Source: Dacryopinax spathularia (Eukaryota; Basidiomycota; Dacrymycetes; Dacrymycetales; Dacrymycetaceae). From it: DNA of 64,000 nucleotides. The DNA lies in contig JBBPFI010000006.1 in assembly GCA_037974965.1 (NCBI GenBank), positions 1,736,001 to 1,800,000 on the forward strand. The letters are read 5' to 3'. Of the stretch, positions 1 through 11,489 are shown in pieces. The notes under the pieces are model-generated. The model searched no databases and was not told where the DNA came from. It was given only the letters and a program-made list of their open reading frames with translations. A program made the position numbers and the translations under genes. Within the stretch, counting starts at the first letter, position 1, and the number at the start of each line of letters is the position of its first letter.

Positions 1-2
1 CA

Positions 3-2448
3 TTTGCTCCTGCTATTCACGCGTTCCAAGTCGCCCTCCGTGCGGATCAGAATGATGCTGGCTCATGGCTTCGCCTTGGAGAGGCATACGCTCGCTCTGG
101 TCGGCAAGTAGCGGCAATCAAGGCTCTCTCCCGGGCGCAAGAACTCGATCTCGAGAACTGGACATGTGCCTTCCTTATGGCGGAGGTGGAATGCGAAATC
201 GGAAGGTTCGACGCAGCCATCACCGTTTTCGAAGAGCTTGTCGAAAAGCGGCCAGATGATCCCGGCTTGCTGGATGCACTCGCTGGCGCATATCTGTCGT
301 ACGGACGTGCACAGGTCGAGGGTGGTTATCTGGGAAGATCAGAAGATAGTTTCTGGAAGGCGCTCGCTGTCTCAAGGCGTCTCATCAGTGGACAGAGCAG
401 TTTCCGCCGGCTAGGCTGGAAGACGCTTTGCGATGCCTTATACGAGCTGGCAGGATGTACGTCATTCGAAGACTCAGATGCGGCCTATGCTGCCCTCAAG
501 TCTGTGGAGGACATGCTGAAGGCGAGCGACGTCGGAAAAGGCGAAATCTTGCATAGCCTATCCAATGTCGCCGGAGTCACCAAGGGTTTAGGACAAGGCT
601 CCGACGGACTGGTTGCTCTGAAGCTCTCGCTCCTGGGTTGTGAGCACCGCGTTTCCCTCGCGAAGATTGCCAACACCGGCCTCAGCAGCGCGTGGTTCGA
701 TCTCGCTGTTGGTCTGCGCAAATTGGCGGCGCTCCTTCCTGTGACCGAAGACCGGGAGCCGTACCTGAAGGAGGCCCTACGATGCGTGAAGGAGGCTGTA
801 CGAGCAGACCCACGGGATCCCTCGTACTGGAATGCGCTCGGCGTGATGAGCTTCGAGAAGAGCCCAAGACTAGCTCAACATGCATTCCTCTCTGCACTCC
901 AGATCGATAACAAAGTGCGTTTGCTCGTCATGGCCCCCGTAATTGTGCACTGCTGATTGAGCCATTACGCCCAGGATCCCATAACCTGGTCCAATCTTGG
1001 CCTGCTGTATCTGTTCCACGAAGATATCGAGCTGGCCAATCAAGCATTCCTACGCGCGCAGACGCTTGACCCTGATCAACCATTGGCTTGGGTTGGTCAA
1101 GCACTGCTGGCCGCTCGAAATGGTGATGAGGCGGATGCAAGCGCACTCTTCGAGCACGCCGTCATCATCTCCTCTGGTTCCATGGTCTGTCGCCTCCTGC
1201 TATGTCATTGCGCCTGCTGACTCTGCATACAGCTCGAAGCCAGCCATATCTTTGCAACGCGCCTCCTGAACGCCCGAGAAACCCAGAAATCACAAGCCCG
1301 TACCGACCGGCTCTTCCTAGCCTTCTCCGCACTCGATCGCTACTGCCGCGAATGCCCGACCTCCTCCACCGTACTACACCTCCACGGCCTAATCTGCGAG
1401 CAACTTGGTCAGACCGATTTGGCCGAAAGAAGAATACAGGAAGCGATCGTCCTGCTCGAAAAAGAGTATGAGACGAGCGAGAACAAGGCGATTGCGCGAC
1501 ATTATGCGGTTGCGCAGGGGAACCTTGGTCGGCTGCTCGTCGCGAATGGCAGGTACGAAGCGGCGATACAAGCGTTCAGCACGGCTACAAACCTCCTGCC
1601 CACTGAGATGGACGACTCCGATCGGGAAGTGATCGTTCTCAAGACCGGTGCAGCTCTGGGGACGGGACTTGCATATTTCTTGTTGAATGATCTGGAGAAG
1701 GCGCTCGCGACGCTTGAGGAGGCCCAGCAAGCAGTGCCTGAGTCGTATGCCGGCATACGGGGTCATGTGACACTCACACTGGCAAAGGTGCTGTGGGCTC
1801 TCGGTTCAGAGGAGGCCCGAGAAACAGCGAAGAGCCTCCTACTGGAATGGTTCGTCTTTCCCCCCATCTTCCCGCTTGCTGCCAATTCTGACAAAACCAT
1901 ACAGCATCTCAGCCGACCCACGCAACCTATCCGCCATAACAGCCCTAGCCTCAATCGGCACCCTCACCGCCGACAGCGACCTCCTCACTGCCGCTCTAGC
2001 CGAACTCGACTCCCTTCCCCGCTCCGAAAGGAGCTCGATCGACCCTGCCGGGGAAGTGGATTTCCTCCTCACGACTCATCATCTCGCGCAGGGCGACCTG
2101 CAGCTCGCCGTAGCAGTGGCGGATGAGAGGTTCTCGGCGGAGCCGGGGTCGATCGGGGCGAGGAAGGAGTTGGCGAGGGTTTTGCTCGTTGCTGGGGAGG
2201 CGGGCAGGGCTAGGGCTGTGTTGCCCCGTGAAGGGTTGCCGGAGGATGCGGAGGGTAGGAGGTTGTCAGCCTTGATCGACCTCATGCTTACGGGAAGGGG
2301 AGAAGAACCCGAGAATGCAGATCAGAGTGGTGCGAATGGGGCGGAGGCATTGGCGAGGAAGAAAGCGAGGGAGGATGCGATGCGAGCTGTTCTGGCCCAG
2401 CCTTGGGAGAAGGAGAATTGGGCTGCGGCGGTGGTATGTACTACGTAG
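3..2448 (+). CDS. SKI3: SKI3 (superkiller complex TPR scaffold), 3' part
   Basis: This is the C-terminal part, roughly 760 residues, of a TPR-repeat protein; the start lies upstream of the window. The open frame begins at base 3 and uses introns at 915-974, 1185-1232 and 1850-1904, all keeping phase. TPR-type helices recur throughout, for example AWVGQALLAARNGDEADA and GNLGRLLVANGRYEAAIQAF. Ski3/TTC37 is the scaffold of the cytoplasmic Ski complex (Ski2-Ski3-Ski8) that feeds mRNA into the exosome for 3'-5' decay and non-stop decay. The C-terminal end, with the sequence KENWAAAVV, sits at the usual place for the family. A generic TPR protein is the alternative, but the length and the continuous TPR layout favour SKI3. 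Confidence 0.8.
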
Positions 2449-3802
2449 AGGGAGGGTTGTACGATACTGAAATGAATGTATTGCAATGGAAAACTACTGA
2501 CAATACTTATGGGATCAGAACAGAAAGGACTGTGAAAAGGGGTATTTGGAAGTGAACATGCTGTAGGAAAGCCTCTCAAGCTCGCCGCAGATGGCTACAA
2601 AACGAGTGACAGGAAGAGGTCTGCAAGAGCGTGCGCGGATCAGAGAGAAAACGAGAAACGACTGAGTACTCAAAAGCGTGCGGAACGGGGGAGTAGAGGA
2701 GATATCAGAGTCTGAAGGAAAGTATAGAACGAAAGTGCGATAAGATCGGGCATTGTGATATGAACAAATGAGAAAAATTGTTCAGACGGAAAAGGAAGGA
2801 CGAGGTGTCTGTCTACTCAGCAAGTTGGCTCTTGGCTCAATAGTTGAAAACGATAAGTTACTTGGAGAAAAGATGAAGGAGCGACTGCTGATTGATGCGT
2901 TGATGCTGAGACGCGGCGCCATGCAAAAGGAGCGACATGGCGGAGCCGAGAGATCGACAAGGTCGGTCAAACAGACACTACGAGCATACTGTTCCACGCT
3001 CTTTGACCATTCTTCCGGTAGTGGCAAGACGTCGACTTGTCGAGCTTCTCGTACGCCGGCGGAGCGTTACTGTTGTGATGAGATGAAATAGATGTCGAAT
3101 GTGCCGCAATAAGCTCCGCAACGAGTGAGACGATGCTTGATCGACGGCGGGTATCGCGACTGCTCGGGGTGAACGAGTGTGAAGGGCGACCCGGGGAAAC
3201 GAAGGGTATACTCTGGCTGGCGGGAGAAGGGGAGTACGTATAAGGAGAGGTATAGGGCGAGACTGGCAACGTGAGCATCTTGTTGTCCGATTGGTGAACG
3301 AGCGTTGTCGATCGGAGTCGCAGGGGGGAGGAGTAATGACAGGCTCAGGAGGGCTCGGGGAGTGACCTCTGGCTCTCTTACTGCCCGGCAGAGAGAGCAG
3401 GTTAAGTACCCAACAGGACAGGAGAGAGCGGACAGAGGTCAGTGTCGTATCCGCTCTCCCTAGCTTCAAGGTCAAGGTCAGTGTCAAGGCCGTAGTGTCA
3501 AGCCAAGCCCAAAAGTGTCAGTGTCACATATTGGGACGGATTGGTGTCCGATTAGTACACGACACGGAAGTGGGCAACGACACGATTTTTTTGTTGTTCC
3601 CAATCTGGTGGGCTCGCCGGCTGAGGGGCTTCGCGACGAACATCCGCGTGTTTGGGCCGGCGGGAGGCGGAAGCGAGGGCACAGCCACTTGTTACCTCCG
3701 AAGAGTGCCATCATCGCATCGTCCTCATCGCGCTCTCCAACCGCTCGCCAACGTCTCCGACTCCCATACCACCCCACACACCCGCCCTTCCTGTACCAAA
3801 CA
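2449..3802. other. SKI3-NDUFB2 intergenic region with a weak minus-strand ORF
   Basis: This 1.35-kb gap holds the SKI3 3' flank and the NDUFB2 promoter side. The only coding-looking stretch is a minus-strand frame at 2967-3278 (103 codons, ATG at 3278), rich in Ser and Pro, with a PPAY motif followed by a short basic tail. It overlaps a 169-codon frame on the same strand, so it may be noise. I see no known domain and no RNA gene here. Confidence 0.4.
2967..3278 (-). CDS. Possible small Ser/Pro-rich protein with PPxY motif
   Basis: A 103-codon minus-strand frame starts at an ATG and encodes repeated SPYT/SPAS segments, an RRSSIVSLVAEL stretch and a PPAYEKL motif that could bind a WW domain. 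Composition is more protein-like than its neighbours, but there is no family match I know, and a longer overlapping frame exists in another phase. It could also be the last exon of a gene whose upstream exons I cannot place. Treat it as speculative. Confidence 0.2.
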   Translation of the reverse strand: MLTLPVSPYTSPYTYSPSPASQSIPFVSPGRPSHSFTPSSRDTRRRSSIVSLVAELIAAHSTSISSHHNSNAPPAYEKLDKSTSCHYRKNGQRAWNSMLVVSV

Positions 3803-4210
3803 ATGGCAGGAGGACACGGTCCAGGTACGCCCACCTCATCTGCCCCTTCACGAACAAACTGCTGACGTCTAATCCATTATCGCGCGATAGGCACAAGCTA
3901 CGCAGGCTTCCACCCTCACCCGCCCTCAAGAGGTCACGTATGGGTCGCAAAACTCCTAGGGGCAAGCATGTGGTTCTTCATCTTCTACCGGGCGAGGTAC
4001 GTGCTCTCAGCTCCACTTTCTCTTACCCGTGTATACTGACTTTGTTACGACTCGTAGGCAAGACGGTGCTAAGCTGCTCGTACGCCTCCTCTTCCTTACT
4101 GTGCATGGAGGCGGAATGTGACTGACTTATGGGTGCAGGGCTGGAAACATCCATGGGAGGGACATCACGGTGATGGCCACGGTGACGAGCATGGTCATGG
4201 CAGTCACTGA
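3803..4210 (+). CDS. NADH:ubiquinone oxidoreductase NDUFB2/AGGG-like subunit
   Basis: A four-exon micro-gene of about 75 residues. The first exon encodes MAGGHGPG, and the later exons give a single membrane helix (VWVAKLLGASMWFFIFYRAR), then QDGAKLLGWKHPWEGHH and a His/Gly/Asp-rich tail. The order 'helix, FYRAR, DG, L-G-W-K-H-PWEGHH' is the hallmark of the B2 (AGGG) accessory subunit of mitochondrial complex I, a single-pass protein of the membrane arm. Introns at about 3825-3890, 4000-4058 and 4080-4138 have canonical ends. The exons are too short for simple ORF callers, so this gene is easily missed. Its presence implies that the organism has proton-pumping complex I. Confidence 0.8.
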
Positions 4211-6098
4211 GTAGAGTGGGACGGGTAGAGCGATATCGCGCTAGACAGGAAGGCTGCCTGCTGCGAGGAGGGCTAGCAGCGAACAATCGGGGCAGGAGAA
4301 TGTACATCAAATTCGCGGCCTAATCCAGCCGATTCCTAGACGCCATGACACTCTCTGCCGTGGCTGTTCAACACCGAACGTGCGATGCCAACATCGGGCG
4401 CCGCGAAAGTTACGCACGGACGTCTGGCTCGACTTTGGTGCAGACTCAAGCCATCCGACCCGTATCGTATATGCAGCCCATGACTTCAGTCCTGGCGTTG
4501 CTATCAACGGATTTGACCGTTGCCGGCGTTCTAACGGACGCTGCCGGCACACGACCAAAGCTGTTTGTCGTCCAATGGTTTGCGGGTTTCACCTGACGTA
4601 TCATGGTCTGCGTGTTCCGAGAGACGCTGCTTCCTGGATCGGCTGGATTCATCTCGTGGACTGCGTGGTAAGAGTAAGAGCTTGTTCCTGCTCTTGATCT
4701 CCGTTGTTGGCAGCCAGGCACGGAAGACCAAACGGGCTGGAGTGCATTCAGCGGCATATACGACGTGCTCGCTGAACGTGTACAGAACCGCTTCCTTCCT
4801 CAGTCGGCTTCGTCATACAGAGCAGTTGTCCACATTCGACATTCCATGCACAAGGAGACTAATGTAATACGAAGGATCCAACTACGGTGAGATACTACAG
4901 TCTCCGTTCAATATCCGCGTGCCTCCACTTAGTTCGGGTCGTGATACTTAATTCATCACGAAAGGACGGGTGCCATTCCCAAGGCCCGAATGACCGTCGT
5001 CAGAAGCCAGAAGCCTACGGGCTACGAACAAAACAAAACAGAATAGTTAGAATCTCGCAGAGGTCCCACTCCTGCCAAATTGAGACGCGGGCTGAAGCCC
5101 AATGGTATGATTGACTGTGGGGTCAGTCAGCACTGGGCTGCTCTAGTAGGGATGCGGCGGACGGGTGTGCATGCCGTTCAACCACCACCCGCTCTCCGTA
5201 GACCGGAAGTGCGAAGTCCTGCCCCTGCTCATGGGGAGCGCCTGTTATTATCCCTTGGGCTGCCGAACAAGGCGTGAGGACGCGGACTTCGTGCAATTGA
5301 GTGAACCTCGATGATTCTACGACGGCTGCGCATTCAGCCCAGGTAAGGCCCCGGCCTATTGAGGCTCGCGTTTAGAGATGTTGTTGCGAGCTGGTTCTTT
5401 ACTGGGTATGACCACTCAGCGAGACGTGCGATGGCGCAATCATACATCCCATAAGCGCTCCCGGCTGGCACGTACGTTGCGTGGACTATGTATGATAGTC
5501 CACGAGGAGCTACTCGAGGAGGAGGGTGTGGACAGAGGGACGGAAGAGACTTGATCCTGTCCTAGGTGAACAACTTCCTAGCCAACGATGATTGTCAATA
5601 CGAATTATGCAAAGCGGTCCAGCACTGCAGGCATTCGCACCGATGCCTCGTCGCGGGAAAAGTGCGCCGGGTGGTGACTCAAAGATGCTCCGCACAAGCG
5701 CCCATAACCGAAATAAGCGCCCACGCAGGGGTCCAATCACCAGACGCCAAGCAAACGCGCAATCCACGTACACTTGGTCAGCCCTCACGTTCTTGACCGT
5801 AGTTCCCGCGGCGGCCAGGTGAACGCGTTATTAACCTACCTCTCGAGGCAGAGGGCACGTTGAGCGGACGGAGTACGTTTCCCGGATTGGGTGCAGGCAA
5901 GCTGACCCTTACTGCTATGCTCTACTTTACGGTGCGGGGCGGAGATGGCCGGAAATCGGGATCCTGACTGGTAAGCTTCCGAAATGAACCAGAGTGTCAA
6001 ACCAAGCCTGTTGTATAAGTAGGACCGGTAAACATCCCCAGATTGTCAGCCCAACGCCTCCGCCCATCTATTTCACCCAACCAGCCGCTGAACCCACT
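4211..6098. other. 1.9-kb region without a supported gene
   Basis: Only short overlapping frames on both strands are present, none with recognisable domains or consistent splicing. I found no tRNA-like cloverleaf, microsatellite or terminal inverted repeat. It contains the NDUFB2 3' flank and the promoter of the SnoaL-like gene. A decayed repeat is possible but not visible to me. Confidence 0.5.
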
Positions 6099-6652
6099 AT
6101 GTCCGTTACGATCCAAGTCTCCGATATCCAAGCCATCCTGGGCGATTTCGTCAAGGGCGGGTTCGCGGCTTTCTTCGAGCATCTTTCTGAGAGCGCGAGT
6201 TGGACACTTGTCAATGCCGCATATCCGATGGGCGGGAAGGGTGACGGCATTTTTGGGAAGAAGACCAAGGCGGAGATGTGGGACTTCCTGAACAACGTGT
6301 ATCTTCCGATCCACGACGGGATGCCAAACTTTGACGTGACCAGCATTACCGTGCGTTCTGCCCAAAGCCGAGCCGAGGAAGAAGAGTTGTTGACATTTGA
6401 ACAGGTTACCGACAACCGTGCTGTCCTTGAGGTGCATGTCAATGGCCCGCTGAAGACCGGAAAGGGCTATGACAACAGGTAAGGTCAACTTGCACGACCC
6501 GCGGTCCTAATGTTGAGCGCTATCCGGCTAGGATGGTCTGGATCTTCGAGTTCGACGCCGACAAGAAGATCATCGCCGTCCGCGACTATATCGACAGTCT
6601 GCTCGCGTTCGAGTCCATCACGGCCAATAGGGAACTGCAGAAGTCGAAATGA
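6099..6652 (+). CDS. SnoaL/NTF2-like fold protein
   Basis: Two exons (intron 6479-6531) encode about 166 residues. I chose the ATG at 6099 (MSVTIQVSDIQAI), because the upstream in-frame segment looks like untranslated sequence. The pattern is an N-terminal helix region, then PMGGKGDGIFGKKTKAEMW, a central acidic helix, and C-terminal strands ending MVWIFEFDADKKIIAVRDYIDS. This matches small SnoaL-like NTF2-fold proteins, in which the last strands carry W-x-F-x-F followed by I-x-x-x-R-D-Y-x-D. Such proteins are often cytosolic and of unknown substrate; some are polyketide cyclases or isomerases. No biosynthetic cluster surrounds it, so a precise function cannot be given. Confidence 0.6.
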
Positions 6653-6755
6653 AGAAGAGAAAGTGGTTATAATCCTGAGAGAGCCATAGTACACAGCCTG
6701 GGTATCCCAAATGCAAGAAAAACTGAACGAAAGTGCATGCAAGCGTGTCTAGCCA

Positions 6756-9689
6756 TTATTTTGCCGCTTTCTTCTCCTTTGCCTGTGCGATTCTCTGTTA
6801 TCAGCGTTAGGAGGTGATTACAGAATGGCCATAGCGTGGGGAAACTCACCTGCTTCCGTTCCTCCCGTCTTCGCGCTAACTCGGCTGCCTTCTCCTCCTT
6901 GCTCATCCCTGCTAGACTGCCATGAGTCGTCGGCGGGGCTGAAGCTGGTGTTGACGATCGTGAAGGAGGCGAAGGAGCGTCGTCGCCAAAGCTTCCCCAT
7001 GTGTCGGCAGCAGCTGCCAATTTAGGTGCGACGGCCGGAGTAACCGGTACTGGCTTCGGGGCTGCCGGTCTAGGAGGCGAAGCGACGGCTGGCTTTGATC
7101 GAACAGGAGAGACTTGTATGGACGGAACAGGTTTCGGCGCTGATGAAGAGGCTGGTGCAGTCGACAGGCGGTACGCTGGTGCCGGTGCTGGATCTGCCCA
7201 TCCTCCATCCTCGTCCTCCTCCGGAACCTTAGCACTGACGGGAGCAGCCTCAAAGGCGCCTGTAGCATGTCAGCCCAGGTCCCGTCGTTTCAAAGCAGGC
7301 ACTTACTCCAATCATCCGCATCGGCATTAACGTCCATGAGATCCCCATCCCAAGCATTCATCCCTCCTTCCCCATCAGCCTCTTCAGCCTGAGCAACCTC
7401 CTGCAGCAGCGCCGACATCTTATCCGACGGCGTTGTGTGACTTCGGAGCTGCATCCCAGCCTTTGCAGGACCCGACGACGCTACGGGAGCGAGAGACGGT
7501 CGTGCAGTAGCAGACGAGGCCGAAGGCGCTCCTGTTAAATGTGGCTTGCCATTCACCGAGCCATTCACGGGCGGAGCAGAAACCGGCCTATCCCCAGCAG
7601 CCACACCCATGCTTCCCCCAACCTCGGCCGAGCTGAGCTGCTTGTTGATAGACGAGATTGCCCATCCCGCCAATGCACCCGCAGCGCCCGCGGCGGAGTT
7701 GACCAGTTGGGCTTGGACTGTGCCAGGCTGGACGATGGGTATGCTCGCGATCCCGTTCGGGCTTGTGGAGGATTCGGGCCGGATGATCGTTTCGGGCATT
7801 GTGGCTGCGTGGGCTTCTAGGCGCTTGACGAAGAGGTCGACAGCTTTGAATGCTTGGTCTCGGACCAGCCTGGTACAGCGTCAGCTTTCTGTTACTCGAG
7901 GAGCAAGAGGATGAGCGACGCACTTCTCGGGGTCCACGAGTGCCCCGCAAACGACAGGCAACACCCTCTGCGCCTGCTCATCCGCCGAGAACATATCCGC
8001 CGTAGCCATAAACGCCATCAACCCCGCGACCCTCGCATGGACAAACGAGTCCTTCAAGCTCCTCGCAAACGCCGGCACGAGCATTTTCTGCTTCGTGACT
8101 TTCGAGAGCTGTGGGGCGAGGCGGCCGATGAGGATGACCGTGTTGGTCCGGATGGACGCTTCGGGGTCGAGCTGGGTTTTGGCGAGGTGCCGGAGGAGCT
8201 CGTTGTTCAGGATTCGGTCGGATAACTTGGGCGCGATGAGGATGATGGACCGGACGGTCGCTTCGCGGATGACGGCGACCGTATCTGAGAACCCGGTTTG
8301 CTGCGCCCCCCGTCAGTCTCCGCTTGCTGGAAGGGTAAGGTGATGACGTACGAGATTCGGCCAGACTTGGTTAACGACCTGCTTCTGGTCCATCTTATCC
8401 GCATACTCCTCCAGATGCTCCAGCAACGCCATGCGCATCCCCCGATCCGGACTCGCATACAACTTGACCACCGGCCCAACAATCTGGCTCTGATACTCCG
8501 CAGGCGGTACGTTCTTCCCAAACTGGAACACAAGCGGCAGCACCGCACTCGCCGTGGACCCTGCAAACTCCAGTGCGTGCAGCAACGAGGGTAGGAGTTT
8601 GTGGGCGACGAAGGAAGGGGGGAAGGAGTTGGCTGAGTCGCGGAGCGTACGGATCATAGCTTGTTTTTCGGCTTCACTGCCCAGGGCGAAGTTTTCCAGC
8701 CCAGAGCAGGTCTTGACGAGTACGTTGGAGCTGAAGAACCCGCTTCCTTCGGCAGCGGTGTTGCCCATGCCTATGTCGAGGAACGCAGCGGTGGTGAGTC
8801 GATGCTTTGGGCTGGGGTTGAGCAGGCGTTTGAAGGATGGGAATATGGATGCCGGTATTGACCCGCGTGATGATGGCTGAGGCGGCGGATGGGGCGGGAT
8901 GGTGGTGGGAGGCATAGGGGCGAGGGGGTTGAACGTCGTGTGTATTAGCAGTCCCAGGGCGTATGAGTCGGCTGCAGCAGTGTGGAGATCCTTGAGCACG
9001 CTCCATCCAGACTTCTTGATTTCCGGACTTGCGTACTCCCCCGCGCCTGGAACCAGCCCTCCAAGGGTGTAGAGCACCGCCTGGTCGTCCTTCGGCTGCG
9101 AGAGGACGTCGAACCCTCCCAACTTCCACTCTCCAGTACTCGAGACGAACACGCTGTCCGTCCTGACATTCCCGTGCGTCGACCCCCCTGCGTCATTGAT
9201 GAACGCCAGCGCCACACAAACTCTATGCAGTCCCCAAACAGCCCAGTCTTCCCGCTCCTTTCCTTTGCCAGTCCATTGTTCCATCGCTATTCGGAGTGGG
9301 GTGACGCGCTCAGTGACGATATAGATGATAGTGTCGGTCTCGACGACATCGATGAACTTGAGCACATCAGGATGCCGGATCGTGCGCAGCTTGCGGAGCG
9401 CGTTCTTGGCGAGAGGGAGGAGGGAGCGTCGATTGCCCGCAGTGAAGTCGAACACGAACACCGACACAGGGCTGCTGTCGTCCTACCACACCATTATCCC
9501 TCAATGAGCCAACCCACATAGACTAGGAGTGAGGTAAGAACGTACCCGTTTGATCGCATCGTGTAATGACCAGATCGTCCGCCCTTCGAACGCGCTGATC
9601 TTCTCCCCCAGCGAGAAGGGGAAAGCGATGCCCGATTTTTGGAGTACGGCGGAGGCGGCTGCGGAGCCTATGCTCCGCAGGTAGTCCAT
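6756..9689 (-). CDS. CEX1: SCYL1/Cex1-type pseudokinase with HEAT repeats
   Basis: The gene has six exons, starting MDYLRSIGSAAASAVLQ at 9689 and ending near 6756 in a basic KEKKAAK tail. Order: an N-terminal kinase-like domain, then a HEAT-type helical region (roughly the middle third), then a low-complexity tail with repeated Trp-containing DDW/WGSF motifs. The kinase domain is catalytically degenerate: the HRD loop reads STHGNVRTDSVFV and the DFG site reads GGFD, exactly as in the SCYL1/Cex1 family. Known members act at nuclear pores in aminoacyl-tRNA export and in COPI-linked Golgi traffic. Splice joins such as IKR|DDSSPVSVFVFD keep frame across all five introns. SCYL2 or SCYL3 is the alternative, but the HGNV loop and acidic Trp tail favour SCYL1. 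Confidence 0.85.
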
Positions 9690-10084
9690 CCTCCGATTCC
9701 TTTTGTTAGACTATCAAGAAATGAGAGAAAACAAGAATAGCCGGGAGAATGAGGGCAGCGAGCGCCGGTGTGGTTCGAGGTCAAAGGCGACTTTCCGTTG
9801 ATGTAGACCCTAGTAACAGGTTGGACAGCCACGACGCGTTGATATTCAAGGGGTCAATGGCAGTTCCGGAAATGATCATCATACCCCGGGCCGTCTCACT
9901 GGAATGCCACTAATCTGAACCAATAAATAACTAGCATACTGTACATGCCAGACCCAAGTAAAAACCGCATAAACTAATCGATGCGAAGCGATGGCTCTGA
10001 AGCGCGGACATCCCATAATGATAATCTCAACCTCCTTCGGCAGCGGCGGGAAGAGCATACCCTTCTCGACGCCATCAATCCCGC
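9690..10084. other. SCYL1 promoter / fasciclin gene 3' flank
   Basis: This is the space between the SCYL1 start codon and the stop codon of the upstream minus-strand fasciclin gene. No frame of interest, repeat or RNA gene was seen. Confidence 0.5.
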
Positions 10085-11489
10085 TCAAAGCACGGACAAC
10101 AACCCTCCGAACCCAAACGCAGCCACCGAAACGAACCAAGCAGCCAGCTCCCTGCCCCCAAGCGCTCCAGAAGCAGACCCCGTCTGACTCGGTCCTACTC
10201 CCGAACCAGTCGCAGTCCCGTTCAGCGGTCCTCCGTACCCCGAGAACGTCGGTGTACTGCTGTTCACGGGCACGGATTCTGTCATATTCAGTGGCTACGT
10301 CCATATCAGCTCTCCATCCCATACACCAGACGAGAAAACAGGAGCGGAAAAAAGGGCGACACTTGGGCAGAAGCGCGAACGCACGAAGGAGCAAGAAAGG
10401 AGAAGCGCACCTTATCCAATATGTGCACCACCCCATTCTTGATCATCCAATCGCTCCTGACCAACCTCGACCCCCCGATCCACATCCCCGAAGCATTCCT
10501 CTCAAACACAAACCCCCTCGTCCCATTCCCCCACATGGGCACCAGCACGCTCCCACTCGGCGTCTCACTCCCATAAAACACGCCCCGGAAGATATGCCAG
10601 CCCACAGCAGCGGAGATCTGCTGCGTGTCTAGGCTGTTGTAGATCGGCTGTTGGGCCGCGTAGGCCGTGTTGTCGGGCGCGAAACAGGTGATGGAGGTGA
10701 GGTTGTCGTAGTACCCTACTGGGTCTGGCTGGCCTGAGGAGGTGGAGGAAGGGGGGACGAGCATGGTCGCTTTGGCGAGGTACTGGATGAAGGCGGTTAC
10801 GTTGTTCGACATGAGAGTCTTGGAGCATGTATCGGGGAGATTCAACACTCTACCAAGCGCGCAAGCTCATCAGCACAGGCTCATCTTCAGGACGCAGAGG
10901 CGCAGAGGCAGTAGACGCACTTGTCCAAGACTTGGATCAAACCACCATCATACTCCAAGTCCGCCAGTGTAATATTCGCCCCCATCCCCAGCCCGCCCTG
11001 CAAGGCAACCTGCTGCTGCGCAGCCGTCGTCCCCCCATTCCCGGTCGTGCTCGTCTCTCCAAGCTGCATAGCACTAGGCACACCGACGACATTGCTCACT
11101 CCGCCCATATTGACCTGCGAAGCATTTTTGAGCATCGTCGGTAGTACTTCGCCGTTTGATTGTTGTGCGGAAGCCATATCCTGCGCAGAGTACGTCCCGA
11201 CGACTTGGTGGTACGCCAACAACGAGGGAATGTCATAGGCCACCGAGCCGGAGTTAGACAGCTGTTGTTGAGCGACTGAGAATGCCGCGTCGGAGGGGAC
11301 GAGGATGGTGTTGTTCTTGTACGTGAAGAGGGAGGGGTTGGCGTTGACGAGTTGGGAGAAGATGGTGAGGTTGTGGTTTTGGAGGACGGTGGTGAGGGAT
11401 GGGGCGGATTGGGCGGATGTGCTGGGTAGGAGGGAGAGGGGGAGGGCGGCGAGCAGGGGGAGGAGGAGGTAGTGTGGTCGTGGGAGCAT
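10085..11489 (-). CDS. Secreted GPI-anchored fasciclin (FAS1) domain protein
   Basis: Three exons encode about 420 residues. The first residues (MLPRPHYLLLPLLAALPLS...TSAQ) form a signal peptide. Two FAS1 modules follow: the first has LTIFSQLVNANPSLFTYKNNTILVPSDAAF and a YH-type motif (LLAYHQVVGTYSAQDM), the second has ITCFAPDNTAYA and VGWHIFRGVFYG, ending NGVVHILDK. The C-terminus is Ser/Thr/Gly-rich followed by a hydrophobic stretch (AAWFVSVAAFGFGGLLSVL) typical of a GPI-attachment signal. Several NxS/T sites are present. Intron boundaries (VLD|KVLN and ILDK|PLNMTES) keep frame. Fungal FAS1 proteins sit on the wall or plasma membrane and are linked to adhesion; the specific role here is unknown. 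Confidence 0.85.
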